Both the position numbers and the translations under genes were made by a program. This document shows, piece after piece, positions 49,284 to 62,900 of a DNA stretch of 64,000 nt; the first letter of the stretch is position 1; each line of letters opens with the position of its first letter. The DNA comes from Circinella minor (lineage: Eukaryota > Mucoromycota > Mucoromycetes > Mucorales > Lichtheimiaceae): positions 124,001-188,000 of the forward strand of contig JAEPRB010000035.1 of assembly GCA_016758965.1 (NCBI GenBank), read 5' to 3'. Below the pieces are notes generated by a model that did not search any database, was not told the origin of the DNA, and saw only the letters and a program-made list of their open reading frames with translations.

Positions 49284-49433
49284 GACAATTAAGTATTTTT
49301 TTTTTCTAAAAAAAAAAAAAAAAAAAACTGTGAAGGGAGAAAAAAAAACTTCTGTTTCTTAAAATTTAAGAACGTCTTTTTTTCTTTTTTTCTACGCCCA
49401 GCTTAGCTTTCTTCTCTCATACACACACTAAAA
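49284..49433. promoter_or_regulatory. Bidirectional promoter between the m3C methyltransferase and PRP18
   Basis: Only 150 bp separate the two divergent start codons. The interval contains a long A-run (49309-49326), T-runs, and a pyrimidine-rich CTTCTCTCATACACACAC just before PRP18. No clear TATA box is visible. Both genes serve RNA maturation, so shared control is plausible but not shown. Confidence 0.6.
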
Positions 49434-50989
49434 ATGGATTTTTTAAAGGATGTCATTAGTTCTGAAATTTCTAAAAAACGAAAGACTATAAATGCTGTTA
49501 GTGGTGATAAAGGAGGTCAACGAAAAAAATATGTGAGTCGTGCTGAATTAGAACGATTAAGAGAAGAAGAATATTTTCGTGAAGAAGAACAACGTAAAGC
49601 AAAAGAAGAAGAGGTAAATTTATGCTTAAATGAAAATCATTAAAATAATAATAATATATTAATGCATTATTTATTTTAGAAAAAACGAAAACGACAAGAA
49701 GAAGAGGTATATATTATAAAATCTAAATCATTTACATTTATATGTATATATATATACCAATCTATGCAAAGAATAAAAAATGAACTAAAATTAATTTGAA
49801 TGTCTTTTTTTTTTAGGAACGAACTCGAGAAAATGAAAAGAAAGAAGTTAAAAAGACAGACGAAAAAGTAGATGCTGATGGAGAAGTAAGTTAATTCAAT
49901 TGGCATTATTATCCATTTTAAATAAATGAAAATAAAAAAAAAAAAAACTAATATTATTATATATTGTTATTTTAGGAAATTGAAGTAGAAACTTTTAATA
50001 TTACTCGTGAAGAAGTAATTCGACGATTAAGAGCTAAAGGACAACCTATTCGATTATTTGGTGAAACTGATAAACAATGTAAAATTCGATTACGTGCACT
50101 AGAACTTATGGAAGAACGTTCTGATGATGTAAGTTAAAAAATTATATATTTTATGATTCAAAACATTATTTATTTTAACAATAAAACATTTTATTTTAGG
50201 GTCAACAAAATGATTATATGCGTAAATTAGAAGAAATGGAAGAAGGAATGCGTTTAGAAGCCTTAAAACAAAAGGGTGGTGTACAAGATGAAAAGAAATT
50301 AAACAAAAAACTTAAAAAAGCTGAACAAGTAGTAGAAACTATTGAATTGAATATGTTACAAAAAGATATTGATCGATTATATTTACAAATTTATACTTAT
50401 CTTGTACATACAATGGATGAATGGGAAGAAGCTATGGATGCTCGTCCTGAAGAAGAAAAACAAAGTGGACCAGGAAAAAGAGCAGCTGTATTACAAAAAC
50501 AAACGGCTGATTATATTAAACCTTTATTAAGACAACTTAAAAAACGAGTAAGTAGTATTTTTTTTTTAAAAAAAAAAAAAAATTCTATTCAATAATTAAC
50601 TTTTTCTTTTTATATATAAAAAAAGACGTTAGAACCAGATATTTTAGCTCGTGTAGCTGAAATTACACATTATATGCAACAAAGAAGATATAGAGATGCT
50701 CAAGATTCTTATTTACAATTATCTATTGGTAATGCACCATGGCCTATTGGTGTAACCATGGTTGGGTAAGTTATTTAATTTTTATGTTTCTTATAATCAA
50801 AAATATACTAAATAAATTATAAAATATTTTAGTATTCACGAACGTTCTGCACGTGAAAAGATTTTTGCTTCTCAAGTTGCTCACGTATTAAACGATGAAA
50901 CTTCACGTAAATGGATTCAATCTGTTAAACGTTTAATGACATTTGCACAAAGCAAATATCCACCTTATACATTAAGTCAAATATCTTAA
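49434..50989 (+). CDS. PRP18: Pre-mRNA splicing factor Prp18, 357 aa, 7 exons
   Basis: U5-associated factor for the second step of splicing. Exons: 49434-49613, 49680-49706, 49817-49885, 49976-50128, 50200-50547, 50626-50765, 50833-50989. The N-terminus [17 protein letters not shown] and a highly charged helix are followed by the SFM/PRP4-like small motif [20 protein letters not shown]. The C-terminal five-helix Prp18 domain contains the invariant loop region [19 protein letters not shown], then [10 protein letters not shown]. Length is near human PRPF18 (342 aa). The 27-nt second exon keeps frame. The gene converges with the Sel1 gene, whose stop lies 179 bp away. Expected nuclear. Confidence 0.96.
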
Positions 50990-51168
50990 TTATTCCCCCT
51001 TCTTCCTCTTTTTTAATTCATTTACGAATAACAATAATAACCTTGCATATTGCACAAAAAAACCTTTTTTTTTTTTCAATTTTATAAACAACAACAACAA
51101 TATTTATATACATTATATATATATGGAAATAGATTGTTTTGATTTGATTATATAAAATATATATATCA

Positions 51169-51219
51169 TCAACTATTCTTATTATTTTTGTTATTATTAA
51201 TATTAATATTGGTATTAGC

Positions 51220-51254
<35 letters not shown>

Positions 51255-52298
51255 CATATTTCGATTTATATATCCATGAATTTCCAATTAATCCTCGTCC
51301 TTGTGATGCTGCTAATCGATAATATGTTGCAGCTTGGTATAAATCTTTCTTTGTACCATAACCACGATAATAACAATCAGCTACTTCATTTTGTGCATCT
51401 GCATCACCTAATTGAGCTGCTACCTTGAAATAATAGAAAGCAGTTTCTGGACTACGTGTAGTTCCCCAACCTTGTTGAAGTGCTACACCTAATTCATAAA
51501 TAGCAATTACTAATTCACCTTTACGAGTAGCTAATAATGTATCCATCTTGTTTTTTGTATTTTCATTATTATAACAAGAAGAAGATCCTTTTTGTAATCC
51601 ATCCACTGCATATTCTGCTGCTTTTTGAAGATATTGAAATGCTAATGTACTATTTACTCGACATCCCTTAATTATTTATATATACATTTTAAAGTTCTAT
51701 TATTATTATTATTATTATAATTATCATAAATATCTATTTATTATTAAGATAAATTGAATTTTATTATTATTTACCCATCCATGTCGTAAGGAAAGTCCAT
51801 ATAATAGCATACCAATAGGTGATTCTTCTTTGGCTGCTATTCTAAATTGATGAGTCGCTTTTTCTAATTCATCAAGTTCATGATATTCAATGCCTTTTTG
51901 AACATGATGATCAATATCAATTTTTTTCTTTTCTGATATTTTTTCTTCTTCTTGTTGATGTAATTGATATTGTTCACAAGCAACTCGATTAACTAATCGT
52001 TGTTGTTGTATCTAAAAATTATAAATGTGAGTTTATTTATTTATCTATGATTATTTAGTTATAATTATAAATATATACCTGACTAATTTCTGTTTCTATA
52101 ATCCTATCATATTAATATATATATATATATATATATATTCTTTTTACTTAGTCTTATAATAATAATAATAATAATAAAAAAGATGATTTTATAAAAATAA
52201 ATAAGTATAACTACAAACCAATTTTCTGGTGGCCTTCGATATCCTTTACTTTCATAATCATCTTTATTAAGTAATAGTGATTGAAAACGTTTTAACAT
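51169..52298 (-). CDS. Sel1-like repeat protein, 279 aa, 4 exons
   Basis: Minus-strand exons: 52298-52219, 52103-52079, 52011-51775, 51666-51169. About four Sel1-type helical repeats are visible, for example ATHQFRIAAKEESPIGMLLY, LAFQYLQKAAEYAVDG, AIYELGVALQQGWG and AAQLGDADAQNEVADCYYRG, with the AA-Y-x-A-A spacing of the family. After the last repeat comes GNSWIYKSKY and then a low-complexity Asn-rich tail of about 35 residues that looks disordered. The 25-nt second exon is in frame. Sel1 proteins are adaptors, and in fungi some act in chitin-synthase or morphogenesis pathways; which partner this one has cannot be told. The N-terminus MLKRFQSLLL is weakly basic. Confidence 0.85.
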
Positions 52299-54097
52299 TT
52301 TATGTATAATAATATAATAATAAAAAAGTTTATGAGGAAAAGAAGTACTTACGCAACCAAAAAACAAAAACAAAAACAAAAAAGAATTGAAGAGGGAAAA
52401 TAATAAATAAAAAAAAGGAGGAAAGGGGGAGAGAGAGAAAGGTATAAATATAATTCAAAGTACCCAAAGAAGTACCAAGAAAATAAGGAGCAAAAAAAGA
52501 AGGGAGAGGATGAAAGGGGAATATGATACGTATTATTAACCATGGTGAAATTCAGGGGGGTTCATTATATTGTTCTACGTACTTTTGTTATATAATCTGG
52601 AGGCGAAGTTTAAAAGTAAAATTATTTTACAATGTTATTTACTAAAAAAAGAGATATATTTTCATAATAATAATAATAATAAAACATGTCAAAGTTAAAC
52701 TTGAAAAGAATAAGTCATCAAAACAATAGAAACTTAAGGATGGAAATTCATTAAATAAAACAGCAATACGGAAAATGTAAATCATTGATCAACTTTTATT
52801 TATAATAAAATGTGATGTATCTCCGTATGTAGTAGTTGTTATAATGTTTGGCGCATTATTTTTTATGTTCCCGGTCCATTTCGAACCATGATAATATAAA
52901 GTACCCGTTCCCAAAATATAATATGATTTAGTTCTATGTCATTATTATCTTACAAGTTTAATGCCAAGAAAGATCATCTGATCAAAAAGAACAAAAGAAA
53001 TAATATGATATGAATACTAATTGTACGTATACGTAGCTAAAACCCAGAACGAAAAAACTGATATGGTTTCTTCACATTCTGTAATTATTAATTAAAGGCT
53101 GAGCCCTAACAACGACGAAATCATTCATGCGAAATCATTCACTCCTGGTTCTTGATAAATACCACTTTTTGTTGTATTAAGCATAATACGTAAGCATGTT
53201 TCAGATTGTATATTTATAATATTTGTTCAAAACATGTTAATATAAAATCGTGCGTACAACGACCCTGTATTCATTTGTCAATAATGATAAACAAAAACAA
53301 ATAAATGATAAAATTATATATTTATACTTTTAGTACGTAATAATAGAGTTCCCTTGTTTCTTTTCCCCTAGGTAACAAAAAAAAAAAAGGGGGAGTATAA
53401 TTATACGTATATGAAATATTAAATTTTGAAAGGAAATCAAAGAAGTTTTAAACATGACAACATTTCTGTTTTGATAAAAAGAAAGAAAGAAAGAGATTAA
53501 AGACCTTTAATCATTTGAAACTAACCAATTATTATTATAGAAGATATAAGATGGAAACATTGGATTGTTTAAAAGAAATTAAATTTAAGCCACAAAATAT
53601 ATAATTCAATTGGTTGGTTGATTAAAAAAAACTAAAAAGTATATAAAAGTTAATGCTGTACAAGATGTTCCTGACATTCTTAATAATCTCTACATTTTTG
53701 GGATTCCGCGAATTTTCCCTACTTTCTGTTTTTCCCTTGTTCTTATTATATAAATATATAAAAGTTATAATATCCATAATGGTTTATTGAGAGCGTCCGT
53801 CGCTTCTTTTTTTCCTCTTGGAATATTTATATATAATATATATGATTTTCTCTTGCTTCCACTGTTCTTTTATATATATAATAATATTTACTCTTTTTTC
53901 TTTTTTTTTTTTACATAGTCTTCTTTTCCTTTTATTTCCCCCTCTCCCTTTTTTTTTCTTTATATACCTCAAGTGTAATATTCATCTTTATTAAAAACAA
54001 AAATTAATACACGTCAAATTTTATTAAACTCAAAATAAGATAAACATAATAATCTAACAAAACGACAAGAAAATAAAAGATAAAGATTTGACATGCC
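52299..54097. other. Intergenic spacer, no gene seen
   Basis: 1.8 kb of very AT-rich DNA between divergent genes. The first 250 bp are purine-rich on the + strand (leader of the Sel1 gene). The last 300 bp are T/C-rich then A-rich, typical of a leader for the + strand membrane protein. Minus-strand open frames at 52349-52543 and 53784-53972 are low-complexity. Confidence 0.5.
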
Positions 54098-55288
54098 ATG
54101 AAGAACAAACTTATTGTGCTATTATTACTTTTTATTCAATATTATTATACATTCGCTACAACAATCGAAAATGTCAACTATAACAATAATAATGAAAATG
54201 AGAATACTGGTTGTAGTTGGCCTTGTCCAAATGAATTTGATATTTGTCAACTTTCAAAAGTAGACAGTATTATGAGTTGTCAACCTTTGCAAGATAAACA
54301 GTATGTAATATAATTATTCAATCTGGTTGATTTATCTTAATATATACTTATAACTTACTAATAGCTCTCCTTTTTTCTTATTATTATTAATAGATGGATT
54401 ATACCTTTTCCTCAAGGAAAGCCTGTATTTTACGTTAAAAATCAATTTTCACTATCTGGACTATATCAATCATGCGATCTTGCACCCAAATTACCATTTA
54501 CTAGTAGTAGTGACAATCATAGTAATAACGATAAAAAATATGATAATAAAGAAGAAGAAGAGACAAACAGTGGTACATGTGCACCAGAACTTTTGTGTAT
54601 CCATGGTCAATGTGAGCAACAACATAACAAGCGTAGATCATTTTATTCTTTACATAATTCACACCAACGATTAGAACGACGTGAAAGTGGGAATACTTTT
54701 AGCCAATCAACAGAACATACCACAGCATTTAATGTAATTCATGTTATTGCTGCTATCGTTGGTATTCTTGGTGCAGCTTTTGTGGGTGTCACGGTATTTA
54801 TCATGTGTCGCCGTCGGCAAAGGAGATTAGAAAAACAAAATAATTCTTTTAGTGCAACGAAACATCTTCGACATACACAATCAACTTCTTCATCTCATTC
54901 ATCAACAACTACTTCTACTTCTTCTACTTCTACTGCTGCTACGTCTCCTATTAATAATGATATACCACCTACATTACCAATACAAAAATCAATGGATCGA
55001 TTTAATCAATTTGCTCAAGCGTATGAAGATTCTAATAATGATAGTAATCAAGTGCTTGTACCACCACACGTTTATTCATCCAAATCAGGTTACAACAGAG
55101 ATATAACCAGTGTCAGTCCGTCCATGCAACAAATGCACTTACATTCTCAACTTTTATATCAATCGGGTGTTCATCGAAATAATAGTACTCATCAAGAACA
55201 TCATACATTAAATCATAATCATCATTATCAACAACAAGAACCATCATCATCAGCATTATTACCTCCTCCTCCACCTTATCAACCATAA
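54098..55288 (+). CDS. Secreted-type single-pass membrane protein with PY motif, 365 aa
   Basis: Exons: 54098-54300 and 54394-55288. A clear signal peptide (MKNKLIVLLLLFIQYYYTFA) leads to an extracytosolic region of about 190 residues with spaced cysteines (CSWPCPNEFDIC, CQPL, CDL, CAPELLCIHGQC) that could form disulfides. One transmembrane helix follows (VIHVIAAIVGILGAAFVGVT), flanked by basic CRRRQRRLEK, giving a type I topology. The cytosolic tail is Ser/Thr/His/Gln-rich and ends with PPPPPYQP, containing a PPPY motif of the kind bound by WW domains of Rsp5-type ubiquitin ligases. I do not recognise the family; a surface sensor or adhesion protein is a possible role by architecture only. 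Confidence 0.82.
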
Positions 55289-55668
55289 ATTAATACATCT
55301 GTATTTTTTTCTTTCTTTCCCTCATGCATTATTTACTACTCGAAAACATTCTTATTATTCTCTATTTTTTTTTTCCCATTCATCTGTATTCCATCCTATT
55401 TTGTCGACTTTGCTTTCTATTTTTTGTTCTTCGTCATGTACATAATAATAAAAATAAAAATGTTTTATACAAATATATTCTTCTTTGATAAAAAAAAAAA
55501 ATCATTGAAGAAGAAAATAGCATTGGATGAATAATAATTTATGAATGAGTACGTAATTACGTAACTAGGTTACTGCTACTACTACTATATCCTTTTATAT
55601 AGTAACAACAAAACTAAAGTACAATCATTTTGTTACAAGATAGATTATTATCATTATTATTATTATTA
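55289..55668. other. Intergenic region between convergent genes
   Basis: 380 bp between two convergent 3' ends. T-rich and A-rich stretches that may hold polyadenylation signals (ATAATAAAAATAAAA near 55443), plus an ATT repeat at 55652-55674 next to the hydrolase stop. No coding sequence seen. Confidence 0.5.
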
Positions 55669-56753
55669 TTATTGAAAGGTTCGAGTAACCCAATCATGTA
55701 CTTTTGTAACCAAGGTATTTTCATATTCAAACCAAAAGTGGTCTGCTCCAGGTATAATGACAGATTCCACGTGTTGACCAGCATACTTGAGCCAGTTTTG
55801 GTACGATCGCACACCAGTAAATTGATCATGATCTCCATATAAAACCAATACCTTATTATTATTAGTATTATTATTATCATTGTTGCTGTCATTCTCAGTT
55901 GTTCGTAATAGTTGGTTAACCTGACTTGAAAAGAATGAACTACGCACTGTACTAAGTGCCCATCGAACGTTCAATGGGTAACTGATCAATAGATAAGAAT
56001 ATGGAATACTAAGATCATTTTCCTGTGGTCTTAACGATGCTGCAATCATACTACCAAATGAATATCCCTATAAATCATTTACGCATAATTAAAAGTATTA
56101 GTCCACTTCCTTTCCCCTTTTCGGGGCGAGAGAAAAGAGGAAAAGGTTTTCTTATATCAATTCTATATTACTAATAATATAATAACAACTATTATGCTTG
56201 CTTACACCAATAATTAAATGTGACAACTTTTGTGGAAATGAAGTTTTTAAATGTTGAATGACTGCCTCATAATCACCACGTTCAGGCATACCAGTCCAAC
56301 TTGTTCGGCCTTTAGAATGGCCACACCCTCTAAAATAACAGATAATATAATATACAAAAAGTTAGTTTCACTCTTGATTCATTAATTTAAAAAAAAGCTT
56401 CTTTGTTTTCTATTTAAGATAATAAAAGTAAAACTTGCCGAAAATTAATACAAGCTGTAATAAATCCTTTACTTGAAAAATAGTTGTGTAATGCAATAAT
56501 GACATTATTACGCATGTTACCTCCTGTTATATATACATATATTACATTATAGATGAAGCATTTCCGAAATGGTGTTTCTTTTTCTTTGAAATATAAAATA
56601 AATAAATAAAAACTTACCAAGAGGACCATAAGGGTGAGCTAGAATTACACCAGGTACAGGAAAAGTAGAATCATGGTTATTATTAAAAGTAACTCTAGTT
56701 TCAATAGAAGTTTTGTCGTGACAGGACTCTAAAAATATTGTTTCTGAAGGCAT
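55669..56753 (-). CDS. Alpha/beta hydrolase, 247 aa, 4 exons, one GC-AG intron
   Basis: Minus-strand exons: 56753-56618, 56523-56439, 56329-56206, 56067-55669. The fold marks are LAHPYGPLGG (oxyanion region), NFRGCGHSKG, the nucleophile elbow GYSFGS (Ser118), an acid in LYGDHDQFTG (Asp194 or Asp196) and the catalytic His225 in GADHFWFE. It is a small hydrolase without signal peptide or lid insertion, like fungal and bacterial proteins annotated as alpha/beta hydrolase of the YpfH/Aes-unrelated type. Substrate unknown; an esterase or thioesterase is possible. Intron 2 begins with GCAAGT instead of GT; with it the invariant RG-G-S motif is read in frame. An Asn-rich insert (SNNDNNNTNNN) precedes the acid strand. 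Confidence 0.86.
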
Positions 56754-56969
56754 ATTACAAAAAAAAAAAAAAAAAAAAAAAAAGTATAAAAAGGGACAAG
56801 AAAAGATGCTGACGATTATTATATAAATATAAAGTTTATTATTATTAGAAAAAAAAAGCAAATAAGAAAAAGAAAAGGAAATACAAATTAGATAATAAAT
56901 AATTATAATAAACATGAATTAGAAGCAAAATTATATAAATAGTAAAAGGTAAGAGATAAAGATAAGTAA

Positions 56970-59900
56970 TTAATAAACATTAATATGTTGACGATGTCTA
57001 TAGAAAAAGTAAGTGTCTAATTGATAAATAATTTCTTGACAAGGTAATGATGGTGGATGGTGATCTAATATTTCTTGTTGTTCTTGTTGTCGTTGAAGAT
57101 TTATATGACATTGATTCCGACCATCCAATAACCAATTCATATATTGGCTTTCACGAAGATCCATATCAACCTTATTCAATAGTTTGAAAATCATTAATAA
57201 ATCATGTCGTAATATGGCAATACGATCTCGACTGGTATCTAAATCAAATGCAATTTGACGATATCGATCCATACTCCATCGGTATCCTCCTTGTTGTAAT
57301 TCATTCTGTCCCGCAGTCTTTTCCAAAAATAATTGGAAACTATTTATATACATATATTGGTTAGTTTCTCTCAACAATTTATGCTACATATATTTAATAC
57401 ATCATCCACACATTTCTAAATACCTTTCTGAATCTGCATAAGGTGGCTGAAGGTTGGAGTAAAGAATGCCTTGTTCTTCGAGATCACGGAGATATACGGC
57501 TTTACGATCCAAGACGGTCGTTGTAGGTCGTATATTATTATTATCATGGTTATTATTGTTCATTGAACCATTTTCAATATCTGAAGTCGATTTATTTTCA
57601 GCAAAAACTTCATCAGATGATCCCATTGCAATGTTGTCGAAAGGATAAGATGATGATGATGAAAAACCATTGAACCATACAAACATTTTCCACATTCCAA
57701 AAAATACCCATATGATTGCTACAACCAATAAAAAGACACGAATAGGAACAATACGACGCTTAGATTTTCTTTGTTGTTGTTGTCGATCCGATGATCCTCG
57801 TCTTGATCGCCTTCCACTTCCTGTACTACTATTACTCGATTTATGTCTTCGATAACTGGGTCGACGAGCATGAAATGATGGTGGTTTTAAATATGTATTA
57901 CTATTACTATCACCAGTTGTAGTTATTTCTCGCTGAGCATTTTGATGCCCGTTGATTTTGGTATCATTGAATTGTAATTGTTGCGAAGTACCAGATTTGG
58001 TAGTGTGCTGAAGAATGGATGTGGTGACTCGAGTGGATATCGCTGCTACTTGTGTCTTTTGTCGTTGAAGTCCATCATCAGCGTGCTTGATAGTACGTTG
58101 CTGATTTTTCGTAATAGTAGTAAGAGCTGAATTACCATTATTGTTATTGTTACCGCTACTATTATCGATTGTTGTTGTGGTTGTACCATTATTCTTGTTT
58201 TCATGTAGAACAGGTTTTTTGGAAGCGGCATCGACGAGCGGTGATGATACAGAAAGATTCTCTACAACAGGTGATGATGATTGTAATGTTGTATTGCTCT
58301 TGCTATACTTTTGATCGTATTGTTCTTTTTGTTCTTGATATCGTTGTTGTTGTGTTTCCCGTTCCATTTCAACTTGTTCAGATTTAATATTGGCTGCTTC
58401 CTCTATTACAGGAATAAATACTTTGATACTATCTGACATACCCTTCATAGCAGCTCTCGTAACGATTGCTAATAATAATTATAATAGTGATAATATTTTG
58501 TTAGTAAAAAAAAAAAAGAGAGCTTGAGACGTAACAACAATGCCCTGATAACATGTCTATATTGTGTTATTACCTCTCACAAGTACTCTTTGTACCCATG
58601 CAACACCTAAATGAATGGTTAATTTACATTTAGATTTATCAACCCATGTAATACAGTATCGCACAGATGGAATAAATGCATCTGCATAGGGTAGTGCAGC
58701 TGTTCTTGTTGAAATTTGAACAACATAGCAGCTATTATTATTATTGTTATTGTAAAAAAATAGATATAGAATATGCTGATGGTTAGTTATCAAAAAGAAT
58801 ATGATTCTGAAGGTAACTAATTATCTTTTGTGAGTAGGTTGGTAATTAAGACTAACCGATAATCATCTTTCTTATGCAACACTTGTGTCTCAACAACTTC
58901 TGCTTCATTCATACGAACTATAATTTCAAATAGAAAATAAAAACGTTAATAAATTAATTGCTCCTTTTTTCGTCTTCTTGTTATATAATGATGATCCCAC
59001 TTACCAATAGGATTAGATACCGGCATGATATATTTAAGAGTACGTTTAGTTTGACTATCAGCATTATACCAACAACTAACTCGTAAATCTGGTATTATAT
59101 GCAATAATTGGTTAAAAAAAGAATAGATAAAAGCGGAATTATGAGAACAGACTTTTTTTCTCTCAATTTACCATGTCCTTCGGTTCCATTAGTTTTACCC
59201 AACCAAACACCACCATCTGATGGGGAAGCGTTAGCTTCATCTGAAAACATAATATCATATAATCGTTTGGCCGATATGGGGAATTCGATCTCTGTTTCGA
59301 GTTTATCAAGATGACCATCACATTCACATGCGATTGGTTCAGCTGGTGTCTTGATATGTAAAGGAAGTTCATCCGCTGTTATATATATATATATATTATA
59401 TCAATTAATAAACTCATACCTAAGTCCATAAAAAGTAGTAGTAGTAGTAGTAGTAGCAAAAATTATAATAAAGTGAGCCTTATATTACTTACGATCAACT
59501 GGAGGTGTTGGAGGTGGAGGTGGAGGTGAAGGAGGTGCTTGTACCTTTTTGGGTGCTATCACAGTTGTTCCTGCTGATTGTTGTGCAGGTACTAAAGTAT
59601 CATTTGAATTATTATTGTTAGAATTATCAATCCCACCACCTCGTTCATTTGTAGTAACACCAACGGCTGGTAATTTATCATTCTCTTCATCAATCACAGT
59701 TGATTCAGCAGGTTTTTTTTGTGCAATCACAGGACGAGAAGATCCGAGAGCTCTAAATGATAGTCGTTTTCGTTTCTTTTTTGTTTCAGCTGTAGCTGTT
59801 GCCCCAGTAAGTTGATCAATTGATAATAATGAGGAAGACCGACTTCGTTGACTTTGTGACATTTGAGTAATTTTAGCATAAATATTACGAAGTTGCATAG

Positions 59901-62900
59901 GCTAAATATTTGATATAAAAAATAAAGATTCAATGGATTCTTTAATATCGGGTTTCTTCTATCAACAAAAAAAAATAGTATTAACATTAAATAGTTTCTT
60001 TACCTCATCATGCTTAGCATTGTTGATAGCAAATCGTAGCTTTTCAGCCAAAGTATTGATTTCTTCATGGGGAATACTGAAAACTAAAGGACTTTGGATA
60101 GCTTCACAACTTGGATCATTAGAAATAAGATCAATTACTAATACATTATTCATGTCCGTATTAATTGAAGGGTCTCGTAACACCCGTACATTTTCGATAG
60201 AAGTCAATTTAATTGCCAACTATATTATTATAGTTATTATTATAATATGTATATTAGTACCGTTTTATTCGACAAATATCAAAGTAGAAGAAAACGTTTG
60301 TATGTGTTATGTGTTAAAAATAAATAAAACGAGCCTCAATACAGATTGAAGTGAAAAACAAAATCACTTACCGTATTAACACATGCAATCATAGTAAAAC
60401 TATAAAACCAAAAGGTGCTTTGTGTAACATATCCTTTTCCTCCATATCCATATCCAAATTCTGATGGTGGTGATGAATTAAGTGTAACGAGCTGGCTGCA
60501 AAGTTCTTTATCAAATGAATCAATAGAAACATCATCAGTTATTTCTTCTATAGGTTTTAAAGGTTCTTGCTTTCTTCGAAGTACTCCAATAAATACTAAT
60601 ATTCAATAATAATAAAGAACATCACAATTTTTAGCATAAATTGAAATAAAGTTTCCTGGAACAAAATAGAAAAAAAGAACCAAGTTACCATCTAAAACAA
60701 CTTCATCCGGTTTGACACCACCAAACATTTTACGCAACATATTATTTTCTTCTTGTAATTCATAATTCAAAATATCGACATTAAGATTGGAAACACTATT
60801 ATGTCCTAATGGCCACAATACACCTGACTTTTCAGTAGATGTCATTGTACCTAGTTGTCCCACAGCTGGATGGTTATTTGCAATCAACATAGTTCCTAGA
60901 ATAGGCCATGGGACACCCCAAAGTGAATCTGGTACCTGAATACTTTGAATACTTTTATATCGAGCTGCTTCCCATACAAGTACTGGACTAAGTGATAAGT
61001 ATGTCATAAATGATGTTCCATGTTTAGAAAGTGAATTGGATACATAAGCAACTGCAGAAGAGGGTGATCCTTGTTCTTGTTCTTGTTGTTGGGCTGTTGA
61101 TAATGAAGAGCGTGATGGTGAAAAGACTAGACCGCTAATACTATGTAGTTTTGTATTATTAGGTAAATTATTGTATACTGGTGTCTTGGATGTACTAAGT
61201 GTAACAGGGATATCTCTGGGGGTTGTGATGGTTGTAGTAGATTTAGCTTTATATGATCTTCTGCTGATACGTGCTGTTCCTGTTGATGATGATGGTGGTC
61301 TTGCAGTGAGTGAACTTGTGGATCGAGAAAGAGATGATGAATCATTGGATGATACTGACGATGATTGTTGGAAAGAATTGACAATGGATGAATTTTCTTC
61401 ATAATCTTTGTGGGATGAAATAACACCATCAGATCGTCGAGTCCAATTTAAACAGGCAATCCAATCACGTAAATCTTCTACTGTTTCAGTTTGTAAAAGG
61501 TATACTCCACTAATAACAGTAGCGTTATATATATATAAAAAAAAGGTAACAAATAATCATATAACTTGTTAATTATCATCATCATTCTTATATACAACTT
61601 CATTATTTTTAACAGAAAAAAAAAGGTATTACTGTGGGTGTTTGATCTCAAAACAAAAACGACGTTCTCCTTCATTAATAGCTTTTACTTCAGATGTTGT
61701 CATGAAAATTTTTTCTTCAACAGTTACCATACGTCCAGGTTTTGAACTTACAGTACACCAACCAAAATATTCATTGTAGACAAAACACCAACGACGCGTC
61801 CATGTATGTCTAGAAATACGAATGAATAAATAACCCCATTTACATCCTGATGTTACTTTGGTTTTACTAGAAAGTTGACCGTTGATCGGTAATGGTGAAG
61901 ACGCTAGTGTGTAGTAGCTCAATTCTTTTCGTGGTTCTAAGAGTTTCAAAAATTCAGTTTCTAGACGTTCTCGAACTAATTGCATCTTACGAAGTTCGTA
62001 TATACATGTTTGTTGGTCCTATATAATTATGGAAGTTAAACATCTATAATCATACTATCACACACACATACACACACCGTTTCTTCGTGTCTTCACTTTC
62101 AAATTATCAACATATACTTACGTCAATAAGCCATTGTCGCCAACCCGTAATCGATGTATGTATATGGTTCCAAATTTGTGCAAGATCTTCGAAATTATTT
62201 TGAGGTTTAGATGATGTTGAAATTCGTTCAACTAATAAATTAGCCAGCAATCCACGGAAATTAACAACCCGGACCGTATGTTGACCTGACAGTTGGATAT
62301 ATTCTTTACGCGCATCATGAAGTAATTCGGCTTCGTCACGTAATAATATAGGATCTTTACTTTTGCCGAGTGCCGCATATCTTTGTAACTGACTTTCATA
62401 TTGATCCAATGCTTTATCATGTTGTTTACGAAATTCCTGCATAAATTTTCATCCATTTCATATCAGTTTTTTTTTTTTTATTTTATTCTTTTTATTTCAG
62501 CCGCGAGTAACCAATATGACAATTAAAAATAATAGATTACCTTAAAATCTTTAAGATATGTTTTAGATAATTGATGTAATGGCTCGATATATGTTGTTTG
62601 AATATCAAGTACCTAAAGAAAAATTATTATTCGTCGGCGAAAGCGGGCATCATACCCGGGATATCCGCGTGTTTAATTAGTTTTTGGTCGGACAAACCTA
62701 GTCTCCGAAAATAAAAAATGAACGGTTCATTACCATTTTTGTCTGGCATGCGATTGTTGATTGTAACGCCACGGAAAATCGATTAAATGCTGGGATAGTT
62801 AAAGAAGATGCTACAAAAAAAAGAATATATACATTGATTATTAAATAATCCTAATTAACAATTACATATATAGTGCATATATACATGTATATTTGTTTGT

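Noticed and set aside
55678..55692. GGTTCGAG as a tRNA B box
   Set aside because: It is coding sequence for the C-terminus of the alpha/beta hydrolase and no tRNA fold surrounds it.
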